The position numbers were made by a program, and so were the translations under genes. From Candidatus Peregrinibacteria bacterium GW2011_GWC2_39_14 (lineage in GTDB: Bacteria; Patescibacteriota; Gracilibacteria; UBA1369; UBA12463), in contig LBWJ01000010.1 of the NCBI GenBank assembly GCA_000993595.1, positions 1 to 64,000 of the forward strand: a stretch of 64,000 nucleotides of DNA. Direction: 5' to 3'. Below the pieces are notes generated by a model. It was not told where the DNA came from. It ran no database searches and saw nothing but the letters and a program-made list of their open reading frames with translations. Positions within the stretch are counted from its first letter, which is position 1, and each line of letters starts with the position of its first letter. This document shows positions 24,988 through 33,415 of the stretch, piece after piece.

Positions 24988-26243
24988 ATCAATAATTTCT
25001 TAAACCTCTCTTCATCCTCAAACGGCCCAATCGCCGCGAGCTTAAGCCGTTTCATATCAAAAATATCCTTTGCAACGCGCAAAATATCATCAGTTGTAAC
25101 TTCATCGATTTTTTTCAAAACCTCTTCAGGCGCCCTCGCGCGACCATAAAGCAATTCATATTTTCCAAGAAAATGAGCGTATTCCTCGCTATCTTCCAAT
25201 TTCAAAATAATTTTCCCTTTCAAAAACTCCTTAGACTTTTTAAGCTCCTGTTCAGGCACTTTTTCGTCCGCAACTTTTTTATATTCATCAATAATCGCAC
25301 TAACCGCCATATCAACTCGATTCAAATCAACTCCCGCATTTGTGGATAAAACGCCCGAATCCGTATAATCATCCGTTCCGGTATGAATATAATAAGCCAA
25401 GCCTTTGGCTTCACGAACCGACAAAAACATCCTCGAACTCATATTCCCGCCCAAAATTATGCTCAAAATTCGAAGCGCATAATGATCTTTATGCTCCTCT
25501 TCATAAGCCGGCACACCAATACAAATATGCCCCTGTTCAGTTTTCTTATTTTTCACATTAACATTTCGATTTTCTTTATTTTCAACCAATTTATCGGCAA
25601 AAAGCGTCTGATCCGCCACAGGAAATTCAAAATAACTTTCAATCTTATTTTCCAAATCATCAGGAACATTCCCTGCCGCCGCAATCAAAACATTTTTCGG
25701 AACATAAAGCGCGTTTTTATAATTCACAAAATCCTCATGTTTAACGCCCATAATCACGTCTTTAAGCCCAACCTGATCCCAACCCATCGGCTGATCGCCA
25801 TACATTAATTTTTCAAAATCCCAACCGATTTGATACATCGGCGTATCCTGATACATGTTATATTCCTCAATAATCACTCCCCTTTCCTTATCAATTTCCG
25901 CAGGATCAAATTTGGAATGAAGCATCATATCCGACAAAACATCCATCGCGACATCAATGTGCGAACCCGCAGCCTTAACATAATAAGCAACATATTCCTT
26001 GCCCGTGAAAGCGTTAAATTCACCGCCAACCGAATCAATCGCCTCAGAAACCTCTTTTGTATTCGTATATTTTTTCGCACCCTTAAAAAACATGTGCTCC
26101 AAAAAGTGCGAAATTCCATTATTAGCCTTATTTTCATATCTCGATCCGGCACGCACAAGCACGATTACCGTCGCAGCCTGCGTGCTATCCAATTTGTTTG
26201 ATACAAGCCTTAAACCATTTCCAAAAGTCTTTATTTTAAACAT
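24984..26243 (-). CDS. M16-family zinc peptidase
   Basis: The 419-residue protein is a processing-peptidase type M16 enzyme. The inverted zinc motif HFLEHMFFKG (about 47-56) supplies two His and the catalytic Glu, with the distal Glu about 70 residues later in the RGVIIEEYNMY segment. The C-terminal half shows the R/Y substrate region (REAKGLAYYIHTG). It resembles the YmxG/PqqL group that acts as a homodimer on unfolded peptides. No signal peptide is seen, so it should work in the cytosol. It is divergent from PBP2, with a structured element between the two genes. Confidence 0.93.
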   Translation of the reverse strand: MFKIKTFGNGLRLVSNKLDSTQAATVIVLVRAGSRYENKANNGISHFLEHMFFKGAKKYTNTKEVSEAIDSVGGEFNAFTGKEYVAYYVKAAGSHIDVAMDVLSDMMLHSKFDPAEIDKERGVIIEEYNMYQDTPMYQIGWDFEKLMYGDQPMGWDQVGLKDVIMGVKHEDFVNYKNALYVPKNVLIAAAGNVPDDLENKIESYFEFPVADQTLFADKLVENKENRNVNVKNKKTEQGHICIGVPAYEEEHKDHYALRILSIILGGNMSSRMFLSVREAKGLAYYIHTGTDDYTDSGVLSTNAGVDLNRVDMAVSAIIDEYKKVADEKVPEQELKKSKEFLKGKIILKLEDSEEYAHFLGKYELLYGRARAPEEVLKKIDEVTTDDILRVAKDIFDMKRLKLAAIGPFEDEERFKKLLI

Positions 26244-26374
26244 AGTATTTTGTTAAATATATAATCAGTTTAGCAAAAATAAACATCTAAAAGAAGCTGG
26301 AAGTTAGAATGGGTAATAGAGACTTTAGTATTTTCGAAATCAAAAAGTGTCACGGAGATTGGTATGACATATAA

Positions 26375-26527
26375 GTTTTGTATGCTTTTTTGGAGACAAA
26401 AAGCGTCGCGGAAGTTGGCGCGGGCATGGATTTTGCATGGCAAAAGAGCGCCAACCGAGCGCGAGTTGTGATTTTCTCGCAGGGAAAATCAACAACGTCT
26501 TTTTGAAAACGAAAAAGCAGACAAAAC
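26375..26527. repeat. 153-bp cruciform element, copy 2
   Basis: The imperfect outer arms begin GTTTTGTATGCTTTTTTGG (26375) and end with the complementary CGAAAAAGCAGACAAAAC (26527). A stem GTTGGCGC/GCGCCAAC (26414-26421, 26448-26455) encloses TTTTGC-ATG-GCAAAA (26431-26445). A second hairpin GATTTTC-TCGCAGG-GAAAATC spans 26470-26490. It has the same order and spacing as copy 1 at 5677-5826 but different paired bases. It lies in the 322-base gap between the divergent M16 peptidase and PBP2 genes. The rest of that gap shows nothing I recognise. Confidence 0.8.
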
Positions 26528-26529
26528 AA

Positions 26530-26558
26530 TAGACAATCCCCTCCGCAAAGTTTAAAAT
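26530..26558 (+). promoter_or_regulatory. Putative promoter of PBP2
   Basis: TAGACA (26530-26535) and TAAAAT (26553-26558) are 17 bases apart, directly after the cruciform element and just before the ATG at 26566. The message would be nearly leaderless. Confidence 0.5.
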
Positions 26559-26565
26559 CTAAAGC

Positions 26566-28818
26566 ATGATAGTCGAACACAGGCGGCCAAAACGAAATTT
26601 TGATCGCAATAAATTTATAATGGCGCTAAGCATCTTCGTCGCATTCACGTTAATTGTGCGTCTTTTTTATCTGCAAGTTCTTGAAGGAAATTATTATCAA
26701 GCGCTCGCTGCAAAAGAACATTCCGGATACACAGAACTCCCGGCCAGAAGAGGTGAAATAATGCTACAAGATTATCACTCAAAAGAAACTTTCAAAGTCG
26801 CAACAAACATGACTCTAGACACTATTTATGCTGATCCAACTTTAATAAAAAGTCCGGATATTGTTGCAAAAACATTAAGCGATTTACTCTTCGATAAAGA
26901 CATAGCGCGCCAAGGTGAAACAAAAAGAATTGAAGAAGAGTCAAAAAAACTCGATCCAAATGTAACATTTGAAGAAAAACAAAAATTACTTACTCCAAAA
27001 ACCGACGAAGAATTAAAACAAAATTATTACAACGAAACTTTAGAAAAAATAAGCACAAAAACCCGTCAAAGAATCATCATAACGCAAAGCATTGATAATA
27101 AAATCGCGGAAGCAATCTCGCTTGAAAGCCTTCCTGGGATTGAAATAAACAACAACGCACTTATCGCTTATCCAACGCAAATAAGCGATATATCACACGT
27201 CGCGGAAATTCTCGCAAAACATCTTGCAACTTCCGAAGACGATCTCTTGCAAATCTTAAAAGGCAAAAACAGATATGTAATTTTAAAGAAAAAAATCGGT
27301 CCGGAAATTTCAATGAAAATAAAAGAAATAAAGAAAAACGATAAAGATAAAAATTATAACGGAATCGGTCTTCAACCCGAATATTACAGATATTATCCAG
27401 AGAACACATTGGCTTCCAGTATAACGGGATTTCTTGATACAAGAAACCTCGGCGAATATGGAATTGAGGAAAAATTCGACACACTTCTTCGCGGAGAAAA
27501 AGGTGTATTCAAAACGCAAAAAGACTCCATGGGACGCCAAATTACAGTTGGTGAAAGCGTCATTCAGCCGGCAGTCGACGGCGACGATATAGTTTTAACA
27601 ATCGACCGCTCAATTCAGATGGAAGCCGAAAAACTCGTACGCCAAGGCGTAAAAAACTACAACGCAGACGCAGGTGAAATTATTGTCATGGAACCTTCAA
27701 CCGGAAAAGTTCTCGCAATGGCGCAATTTCCAACCTTTGATCCAAATAAATATGGTGACGCATTCAAAAAAGAACCGTTAAGTCTAAGCACAGATGAAAT
27801 AAAATCACTTATCCCAATTGAAGGCGCGGAAAACTCTTTTTGGCTTTATATAGACCGCGAAAAAGGAAATCGTATACAAGTTTTTAAAGAAACTTATCCA
27901 AATAATTTAGTCGTATATACAAGATTTGCAAACTTAGTCGGACCGGAAGTTTATAAAAATAAATCAGTCATGGAAGGATACGAACCAGGTTCGGTCTTCA
28001 AACCAATCGCAATGTCAGCCGCAATAGATGACGGTGAAGTTACTCCAAACACAACTTACGTTGATTCCGGACCTGTCAAAGTCGATATCTATGAAATCAA
28101 AAATGCGACAAATCAATATTACGGCGTTATTAATATGGTCACAGTCCTCGAAAAATCCTTAAACACCGGAATGGCTTTTATTGCAAAAAAAATCGGTCGC
28201 ACGCTTTTTTATAGTTACATCAAAAAATTTGGTTTCGGAGAAAAAACAGATATTGAATTGCCATCTGAGGACCCGGGTCAAGTTGCGCACTTCTCCGGCT
28301 GGGCGGATAGCGAACTCATAACTCACGCATTCGGACAAGGTCTAACCACAACTCCACTTCAGATGATTAGCTCATATTGTGCAATCGCAAACAAAGGGAT
28401 TCGCATGAAGCCATATGTTATTGATAAAATAATCAAAAAAAATGGCCAAGTTGTAAAAACCGATCCTCGCCCAATAAACCAATCTATAACGGAAAAAACC
28501 GCTCAAACATTAACCGCGATGTTAACAAGCGCAGTTGAAAACGGCGTAGCCCACAACGGTCAAGTACCCGGCTACTATCTCGCAGGAAAAACCGGAACAG
28601 CCCAAACGTATTTCAAAGGAAAACCTCTCAACGGCACCGGCACCACAATCGCAACCATGATCGGTTTTGGCCCAACCAGCAAGCCAAAATTCGCCATCCT
28701 CGTAAAATTCGATAAACCTCGTTCAAGTGAATGGGCTGATGTAACAGCATCCCCAATCTTCTCCAAAATGTCACAATTTTTATTGAATTATTTCAACATT
28801 CAAAAAGATAAGAAGTAA
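26566..28818 (+). CDS. Penicillin-binding protein 2 / FtsI-type transpeptidase
   Basis: A class B PBP of 750 residues: a short cytosolic basic N-terminus, one transmembrane helix (about 19-36), the dimerisation domain beginning with PARRGEI, and a transpeptidase domain with SVFK (catalytic Ser476), SLN (531) and KTGTAQ (Lys675). It cross-links peptidoglycan stem peptides in elongation or division. Motifs alone do not tell MrdA from FtsI. It is longer than typical because of a charged insertion around residues 80-150 (EEKQKLLTPKTDEELKQ). It stands alone downstream of a structured intergenic element. PBP1A and a glycosyltransferase elsewhere in the window support a complete wall. Confidence 0.93.
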   Translation: MIVEHRRPKRNFDRNKFIMALSIFVAFTLIVRLFYLQVLEGNYYQALAAKEHSGYTELPARRGEIMLQDYHSKETFKVATNMTLDTIYADPTLIKSPDIVAKTLSDLLFDKDIARQGETKRIEEESKKLDPNVTFEEKQKLLTPKTDEELKQNYYNETLEKISTKTRQRIIITQSIDNKIAEAISLESLPGIEINNNALIAYPTQISDISHVAEILAKHLATSEDDLLQILKGKNRYVILKKKIGPEISMKIKEIKKNDKDKNYNGIGLQPEYYRYYPENTLASSITGFLDTRNLGEYGIEEKFDTLLRGEKGVFKTQKDSMGRQITVGESVIQPAVDGDDIVLTIDRSIQMEAEKLVRQGVKNYNADAGEIIVMEPSTGKVLAMAQFPTFDPNKYGDAFKKEPLSLSTDEIKSLIPIEGAENSFWLYIDREKGNRIQVFKETYPNNLVVYTRFANLVGPEVYKNKSVMEGYEPGSVFKPIAMSAAIDDGEVTPNTTYVDSGPVKVDIYEIKNATNQYYGVINMVTVLEKSLNTGMAFIAKKIGRTLFYSYIKKFGFGEKTDIELPSEDPGQVAHFSGWADSELITHAFGQGLTTTPLQMISSYCAIANKGIRMKPYVIDKIIKKNGQVVKTDPRPINQSITEKTAQTLTAMLTSAVENGVAHNGQVPGYYLAGKTGTAQTYFKGKPLNGTGTTIATMIGFGPTSKPKFAILVKFDKPRSSEWADVTASPIFSKMSQFLLNYFNIQKDKK

Positions 28819-28933
28819 TATGTGATTCAAGAAACACACTTCGTCTTTATATCTTCACATCTTCGCGATACAATTTCTTCTGAATAATGTTAAAAATCAT
28901 AATTTGATGTTAAACCTATAACAAATTACGCTC

Positions 28934-29578
28934 ATGATAAAAATTTCCGAAGCAATAACAGAAATATTTACAAAAAATCCATTTCTACAATTTGGCTTCC
29001 ATTACAAATTATTCAACCTATCCCAGCTATCCTCTTTTATGAAACCTCAAATAGAAGCAAGGACAAAAAAAGAAATCAAAACGAGCGCGATTACAATGAA
29101 TCTTTCAAGGTCACAAAAACGACTTTCAAAAATAACAATTAAGCCCGAGCAATACAAAGCCGAAAACATAACGACATATTCGAATCTTTGCATAATGACA
29201 TTTATTAAAACGCGAGAAATTCACGTAAAAATAAATAAATTTTACGAAAAAATTCAAAGAGAAAAAACTTACATAACAATCAGCGAAGGAGTTAACGAAA
29301 TAACAATTATTTTCGAAAATAAATTCATCAAAACACTACAAGATTTAATCAGCGAAAAGCCAAAATATAAAAAAGAAAATATATCCGCAATTGGGATTAA
29401 ATTTGACGAAAAATACACGGAAATACCGGGATTAATACACTTTCTAGTCCAACATTTCATGATCCAAAATATAAACATCATAGAAATATCATCAACTTAC
29501 ACCGAACTATTTTTCTATATAGATAAAAACGATACAAAACTTGCATTTGATACGTTATTCAACAGATTCCTGAATTAA
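28934..29578 (+). CDS. ACT-like domain protein, unknown
   Basis: The 214-residue protein has an N-terminal helical region (ITEIFTKNPFLQFGFHYKLF, then SSFMKPQIEARTKKEIKTSA) followed by a C-terminal region resembling the ACT domain of aspartokinases (EIPGLIHFLVQHFMIQNINI, then IEISSTYTELFFYID). Proteins of this layout occur in archaea and Patescibacteria as stand-alone putative amino-acid sensors. No catalytic kinase part is present. The likely role is ligand-dependent regulation, but the ligand and target are unknown. It is Lys/Ile-rich, follows PBP2 by 115 bases and has its own AT-rich upstream region. Confidence 0.55.
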   Translation: MIKISEAITEIFTKNPFLQFGFHYKLFNLSQLSSFMKPQIEARTKKEIKTSAITMNLSRSQKRLSKITIKPEQYKAENITTYSNLCIMTFIKTREIHVKINKFYEKIQREKTYITISEGVNEITIIFENKFIKTLQDLISEKPKYKKENISAIGIKFDEKYTEIPGLIHFLVQHFMIQNINIIEISSTYTELFFYIDKNDTKLAFDTLFNRFLN

Positions 29579-29609
29579 TTTACCATACAACTAAACCTCC
29601 TTCTTTGGC

Positions 29610-29638
29610 TTGTGTTAAAGGCTTTTTTGGCGTATAAT
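29610..29638 (+). promoter_or_regulatory. Promoter of the transglutaminase-like gene
   Basis: TTGTGT (29610-29615) and TATAAT (29633-29638) are 17 bases apart, with a leader of about 37 bases before the ATG at 29682. Confidence 0.75.
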
Positions 29639-29681
29639 ATTATGATATATCTGAAAAAACTGCAAAAAAACAAAAATAAAA

Positions 29682-30794
29682 ATGGAATTCGAAGACATAC
29701 TATTAGCAGGTCATAATAAAAAAGATTACATACGAGCAATCACGACAAATAAACCCTGGGTCACACTTATAGACCAAGGTGAAAACGAATTCGTAGAGCT
29801 AAGAGAACACGTTTTAGAAATAAGCGAACACACAAGAGGCGCAATTTCAGGGACCTTAGAAGTCCCTATTGAAGTTGGGAAAAAAATAGTTTTAACAATG
29901 CCAAACGGAAAAACAAAACGTGAAATCATAAAAAGCATCGAAATCAAAGAAGTTGAACCAAGGGAAACAATATTAATAAAAACGCCAAATAGGGTTTATG
30001 AATTAGTTATAGCGAGAAACGAAGCCGAGCACGCGTCTTTAAAATTTCTTCAAAATGGCTATTTAGATTATGACGATCCAGTCCCAAATGGGTTCTTTGT
30101 ATGTTCGGCACGAGGAGGAGAAGAAATATATTTAACAACCGAAAACGGATTATATATTAGAGCGAGAATTGGAGAAATGATGTTATTTGATAGTAGAAAA
30201 GATGAAACATTGAAATATAGAATACAACAAGCAAGAAAATTAACAGCAAACGCAAAAAATGATAAAGCAAAGGCGTTAATATTGGCAGGATATGTAAGTG
30301 AATGTCTTGGCGGACCTGATTTTGCAGAAAAATATGAAGAAGAGAGTGTAAAATTAAGAGAAAATGAAACAAAGTACGAATCAAACGGAGAATTCATTTT
30401 AATTGGAGACTATAAAATTGGAGTATGTGCACAAAAATCAATTTTATTCAAATACTTAGCTGATCGAATCGGATTAAAATGTAGACTTATAGACGGAATG
30501 CTTTTTGGGGATACCGAAAGAGCAATTAGATATAGAAAAGGGACAGGCGACAACCGAACAAATATCTTTTTACCACATGATAAAATTAAAAGTGAAGGAA
30601 TGCACATGTGGAATGTTGTTGAAATTGAAGGCAAAAATTATTTAATGGATATCGAAAACAGTCCTAGTGAACTTATTGAAGAAAAAGAACCAAGAACAAA
30701 GCGTCACGTACGAGCAAATGGAGGGAATATCATAACCGGAGGGATGGGCGGCCACAGCGTTTTATTCCGCAGAGAAGATATGGACAAAGATTAA
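29682..30794 (+). CDS. Transglutaminase-like (EDR1-type) cysteine protease-fold protein
   Basis: The C-terminal half of this 370-residue protein carries a papain-like triad: Cys in GVCAQKSILFKYLADRIGL (about 250), His in GMHMWNVVEIEG (about 310) and Asp in YLMDIENSP (about 324). The arrangement matches the transglutaminase-like domain called EDR1, first described in plant CTR1/EDR1 kinases and also found in bacteria. The N-terminal half contains beta-rich segments of unknown kind (LEVPIEVGKKIVLTMPNGKT). No signal peptide is present. It could be a peptidase, an amidase or a transamidating enzyme. The downstream neighbour is tRNA-Trp on the other strand. Confidence 0.7.
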   Translation: MEFEDILLAGHNKKDYIRAITTNKPWVTLIDQGENEFVELREHVLEISEHTRGAISGTLEVPIEVGKKIVLTMPNGKTKREIIKSIEIKEVEPRETILIKTPNRVYELVIARNEAEHASLKFLQNGYLDYDDPVPNGFFVCSARGGEEIYLTTENGLYIRARIGEMMLFDSRKDETLKYRIQQARKLTANAKNDKAKALILAGYVSECLGGPDFAEKYEEESVKLRENETKYESNGEFILIGDYKIGVCAQKSILFKYLADRIGLKCRLIDGMLFGDTERAIRYRKGTGDNRTNIFLPHDKIKSEGMHMWNVVEIEGKNYLMDIENSPSELIEEKEPRTKRHVRANGGNIITGGMGGHSVLFRREDMDKD

Positions 30795-30819
30795 AGCTCC
30801 TTGGCAGGATACCGTCCCT

Positions 30820-30893
30820 TGGCAGGGCCTGCAGGAATCGAACCCGCATATTTCGCTTTGGAGGCGAACGTTCTACCATTGAACCAAGGCCCT
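30820..30893 (-). tRNA. tRNA-Trp, anticodon CCA
   Basis: On the minus strand: acceptor AGGGCCT/AGGCCCT, D arm TTCA..GAAC, anticodon stem TTCGC/GCGAA with loop CTCCAAA, T arm GCGGG-TTCGATT-CCTGC, discriminator G and encoded CCA. It lies downstream of rpmG, the ancestral order in many bacteria, although secE and nusG do not follow here. Confidence 0.95.
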
Positions 30894-31016
30894 ATGACGA
30901 TGCAATTATCAAGTATCAATGATCAATAATCAATCAATTATAGAATTTTCAATTGAAAATTACCAATTTGAAAATTGTCTGATTATTGTAAGCAAATTGA
31001 TAATTGATTATTCTCT

Positions 31017-31193
31017 CTAATTGCTCTTCTTAATATCCTTTTTACCATGCTCTGTTCTCTTTTTGCATTTTGAACAGAATTTGGTTTTCTTTGTGATATT
31101 TCCTTCAGCAGACTTGATATACTTTGAAGTGTAGTTCATTTTATTGCACTCTTTGCAGTACCAAGCGCAGAATATGCTTTTGCCTTTTGCCAT
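31017..31193 (-). CDS. rpmG: Ribosomal protein L33 (zinc-type)
   Basis: A 58-residue protein too short for most gene finders: MAKGKSIFCAWYCKECNKMN, then YTSKYI and KKTKFCSKCKKRTEHGKKD. L33 binds the 50S subunit near the E site. Two CxxC pairs (CKEC and CSKC) mark the zinc-binding form. The His after the RT pair (RTEHGK) is conserved. The Lys/Asn-rich insert makes it slightly longer than usual. It is followed by tRNA-Trp on the same strand after 123 bases of AT-rich sequence, a known neighbourhood for rpmG. Confidence 0.88.
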   Translation of the reverse strand: MAKGKSIFCAWYCKECNKMNYTSKYIKSAEGNITKKTKFCSKCKKRTEHGKKDIKKSN

Positions 31194-31204
31194 ATTTTAA
31201 TTTT

Positions 31205-31525
31205 TTACATTGTTTTAGTAGATTCTTCTTCGCAACTTTTCACTATTTCAATAATTTCATTCGTCGCTTCTACGTCAGACTTGAACTTCGTTACTATCTC
31301 AACCATTTTCTCGTTATCATCTGCCGGAAATCCGTTTTCTTTAAAAGCATTCTTAATAGTTGCAATTCCACCCTCTTGAGTAGCAAACAAGCTAGGGTTA
31401 TCGATCGCAAGACAAGCAACTTGAGATGAAGCCTTAATATAGCTTGCACGGCTATATCTCTTCATACATCCCGAAACGCCGACAAAGATTACCATAGCTA
31501 ATAATAAAATTGCAATCTTTTTCAT
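31205..31525 (-). CDS. Small lipoprotein, unknown
   Basis: The 106-residue precursor has a lipoprotein signal peptide, MKKIAILLLAMVIFVGVSGC, with the lipobox Cys at position 20. The mature part of about 86 residues is helical (KNAFKENGFPADDNEKMVEI) with two further cysteines. I recognise no family. It should be anchored in the outer leaflet of the cytoplasmic membrane. It lies 11 bases upstream of rpmG, probably in the same transcript, though a functional link to the ribosome is unlikely. Confidence 0.75.
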   Translation of the reverse strand: MKKIAILLLAMVIFVGVSGCMKRYSRASYIKASSQVACLAIDNPSLFATQEGGIATIKNAFKENGFPADDNEKMVEIVTKFKSDVEATNEIIEIVKSCEEESTKTM

Positions 31526-31622
31526 ATATGTTTTGCTAAATGACTAAAGATATTTTATAACAACAATCAAATTCGCACAACTTTTATATACAAATATGCT
31601 AAAATACATCCGATTTCAAAAC

Positions 31623-31712
31623 GGAGAGGTCGCATAGTGGCCTAGTGCGTTCGCTTGGAAAGCGAATATACCTGAAAGGGTATCCAGGGTTCAAATCCCT
31701 GCCTCTCCGCCA
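31623..31712 (+). tRNA. tRNA-Ser, anticodon GGA
   Basis: A class II tRNA of 90 nt: acceptor GGAGAGG/CCTCTCC, anticodon stem TTCGC/GCGAA with loop TTGGAAA, long variable arm TATACC-TGAAA-GGGTATC, T arm CAGGG-TTCAAAT-CCCTG, discriminator G and encoded CCA. Confidence 0.95.
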
Positions 31713-31927
31713 AATAATAGCGAGATTTGCGATTCGTAGCGCAGGTCTTGCCGAATTCTTGAGGCAAGCCGAAGCGAAGAAGGTCGAGTCAAAAATTAGA
31801 CGAACGAACGTGAGGCTTATTTTTGAATGAGACCAGCAAATCCCTATTGCAAACGAAACAACAGCATTGTTAGTGAACAAACACAGCGCAAAGGCTTATT
31901 TCAAACTTTTTCAGTTTTTCCCTTGTA
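31713..31927 (+). repeat. Structured tRNA tail element (after tRNA-Ser GGA)
   Basis: It contains the hairpin CTTGCC-GAATTCTTGA-GGCAAG (31747-31768), whose 10-base loop is identical to that in the tRNA-Pro tail. It ends with GGCTTATTTCAAACTTTTTC plus CAGTTTTTCCCTTG, shared with the tRNA-Arg and tRNA-Thr tails. No gene lies between the tRNA and position 32117. Confidence 0.7.
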
Positions 31928-31997
31928 CACACAGAATTTGATCTAAACCTTTTACGAAAATAGAAACCGGCAAAACTCTATCGCAAAACCATATGCG

Positions 31998-32063
31998 TTT
32001 TATATCATTTATATATAACTTTGATATAAGAAGTATATAAGATTGATATAATTTACATACGAA
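31998..32063 (+). repeat. AT-rich 66-bp dispersed repeat, copy A
   Basis: The segment starts TTTTATATCATTTATATATA and ends GATTGATATAATTTACATAC followed by GAA. It is nearly identical to the minus strand of 38173-38238. Both copies lie downstream of a tRNA-Ser gene. Internal GATATA/TATATA motifs repeat several times. Confidence 0.8.
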
Positions 32064-32116
32064 TTTAAAAAGATGACGCCCAACCCAATCCCCTTTTATG
32101 GTAAAATTAAACAAAT

Positions 32117-32581
32117 ATGAATAAATTCATGCAAATTGCGGTTCAAGAAGCCTTAAAAGGCATGCGTGCAAACCATGGCGGTCCTTTTGGCGCTGTAATA
32201 ACAAAAAACGGAAAAATCGTCGCACAGGCACACAATATGGTTGTAAAAACAAACGATCCAACGGCACACGCAGAAATAACCGCAATAAGAGCCGCGACAA
32301 AAAAATTCAAAAGGTTTGATTTATCAGATTGTGAAATTCATTCATCGTGCGAACCGTGCCCAATGTGTTTTGCCGCAATCCACTGGGCAAAAATGCGCAA
32401 ATTATACTTCGCATGCACGCGCAAAGACGCCGCAAATATCGGATTTGATGACAAATTCATATACGACGTAATCCTTGGAAAAGCAAAGCGCAAACAAGTT
32501 TCCATCGAAAAAATCGACCGCACAAATTCAATGAAGCCATTTCAAGAATGGCAAAAAAAACAAAATAAAACACGCTACTAA
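32117..32581 (+). CDS. guaD: Guanine deaminase-like cytidine-deaminase-fold enzyme
   Basis: The zinc-deaminase motifs are HAEITAIRAA (His and catalytic Glu) and SSCEPCPMCFAAIHWAK (two Cys ligands). The following DAANIGFDDKFIYDVI and the C-terminal FQEW segment match Bacillus GuaD rather than TadA, so the likely reaction is guanine to xanthine plus ammonia. A tRNA adenosine deaminase role cannot be fully excluded, which matters because tRNA-Arg in this window has a GCG anticodon. The 154-residue length is normal. It probably shares a transcript with the M50 protease 13 bases downstream. Confidence 0.82.
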   Translation: MNKFMQIAVQEALKGMRANHGGPFGAVITKNGKIVAQAHNMVVKTNDPTAHAEITAIRAATKKFKRFDLSDCEIHSSCEPCPMCFAAIHWAKMRKLYFACTRKDAANIGFDDKFIYDVILGKAKRKQVSIEKIDRTNSMKPFQEWQKKQNKTRY

Positions 32582-32594
32582 CACAAAATAAATA

Positions 32595-33236
32595 ATGGAA
32601 TTTTCGTTCAACATAATCAACTTTATATATTCCTCAATTGGCTTTTTAATCGCAATAACAGTTCATGAATTTTCACATGCATATACCGCTGACGCACTTG
32701 GCGATCCTACCCCAAGACTTGCTGGACGGGTAAGTTTAAACCCTTTAAGGCACCTAGACGTTGTTGGAACAATGATGATTATACTCATACATTTCGGATG
32801 GGGAAAACCGGTTCCAACAAATCCAAAATATTTCAGAAAACCACTCGCCTACTCTACTTTTACGGCTATCGTAGGCCCTTTATCAAATTTACTCCTAGCG
32901 ATTTTAATCGCAGTTTTTATGAAATATACACAAGATTTTTCGCCGGCATGGATGCGCGATATGTTTACAATAATAATATGGACCAACATCATGCTTTGCG
33001 TCTTCAATTTAATCCCAATCCCCCCGCTCGACGGATCACATTTAATCGGACTTTTCATCCCACAAAAATACTCAAACGCATACATGCGCTTTATGGAATC
33101 CGGTCAAATCTATCTCATTCTATTTATTGCCGCAGATTATCTTTTAATATCACGCTGGTTTGGCTTTTCAATCCTCGAATCCATCGTCGGCACCATTTCA
33201 AATTATTTAATGATTGTTGTATTTCTCGGCGCATAG
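32595..33236 (+). CDS. Site-2 protease family (M50) membrane metalloprotease
   Basis: The 213-residue protein has about five or six membrane segments. The zinc motif HEFSHAY lies inside the first (about 24-30), followed by GDPTPRLAGRVSLNPLRHLD. The third ligand motif is NLIPIPPLDGSHLIG (about 138-152, equivalent to NPDG). It belongs to the short S2P group without a PDZ domain (Rip/YwhC-like). The family cuts transmembrane segments of regulators or signal-peptide remnants. It follows the guanine deaminase gene. A candidate structured RNA starts about 50 bases downstream. Confidence 0.92.
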   Translation: MEFSFNIINFIYSSIGFLIAITVHEFSHAYTADALGDPTPRLAGRVSLNPLRHLDVVGTMMIILIHFGWGKPVPTNPKYFRKPLAYSTFTAIVGPLSNLLLAILIAVFMKYTQDFSPAWMRDMFTIIIWTNIMLCVFNLIPIPPLDGSHLIGLFIPQKYSNAYMRFMESGQIYLILFIAADYLLISRWFGFSILESIVGTISNYLMIVVFLGA

Positions 33237-33287
33237 AGTAATAATTGAATTGCTCTTTCTTGTTCGTGAAAAACCTATAATACTCTC

Positions 33288-33415
33288 TCTCAAGCACTAT
33301 ATGGGATTTCAATATTTAGCCTGACCGTGGTCAAGCTGTGAGACGTCCCACCTCTTTAAAACGAGGGTGTTAGTATTTAGGCGAGTACACGGCAAAAAGG
33401 AGCTTTTTAAATTAA
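33288..33415 (+). ncRNA. Candidate structured ncRNA (possibly 6S-like)
   Basis: A TATAAT at about 33280 precedes a GC-richer, non-coding stretch. Complementary segments include CCGTG/CACGG and CACCTC/GAGGGTG around TTTAAAAC. The end AAAAAGGAGCTTTTT forms a short terminator-like hairpin. Length and the single long interrupted stem would suit 6S RNA, but I cannot confirm the consensus. It lies between the M50 protease gene and a convergent small gene. Confidence 0.4.

Noticed and set aside
26375..26527. Insertion sequence or MITE with terminal inverted repeats
   Set aside because: No transposase or flanking target duplication is visible, and the internal hairpins show paired changes not expected of a passive mobile element. 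It is kept as a structured repeat instead.
30801..30829. Second partial tRNA next to tRNA-Trp
   Set aside because: The TTGGCAGG direct repeat (30801 and 30819) only duplicates the 3' end of tRNA-Trp. No cloverleaf can be formed.
32117..32581. tRNA adenosine deaminase TadA
   Set aside because: The FDDKFIYDVI segment and the C-terminal FQEW match guanine deaminase better than TadA.
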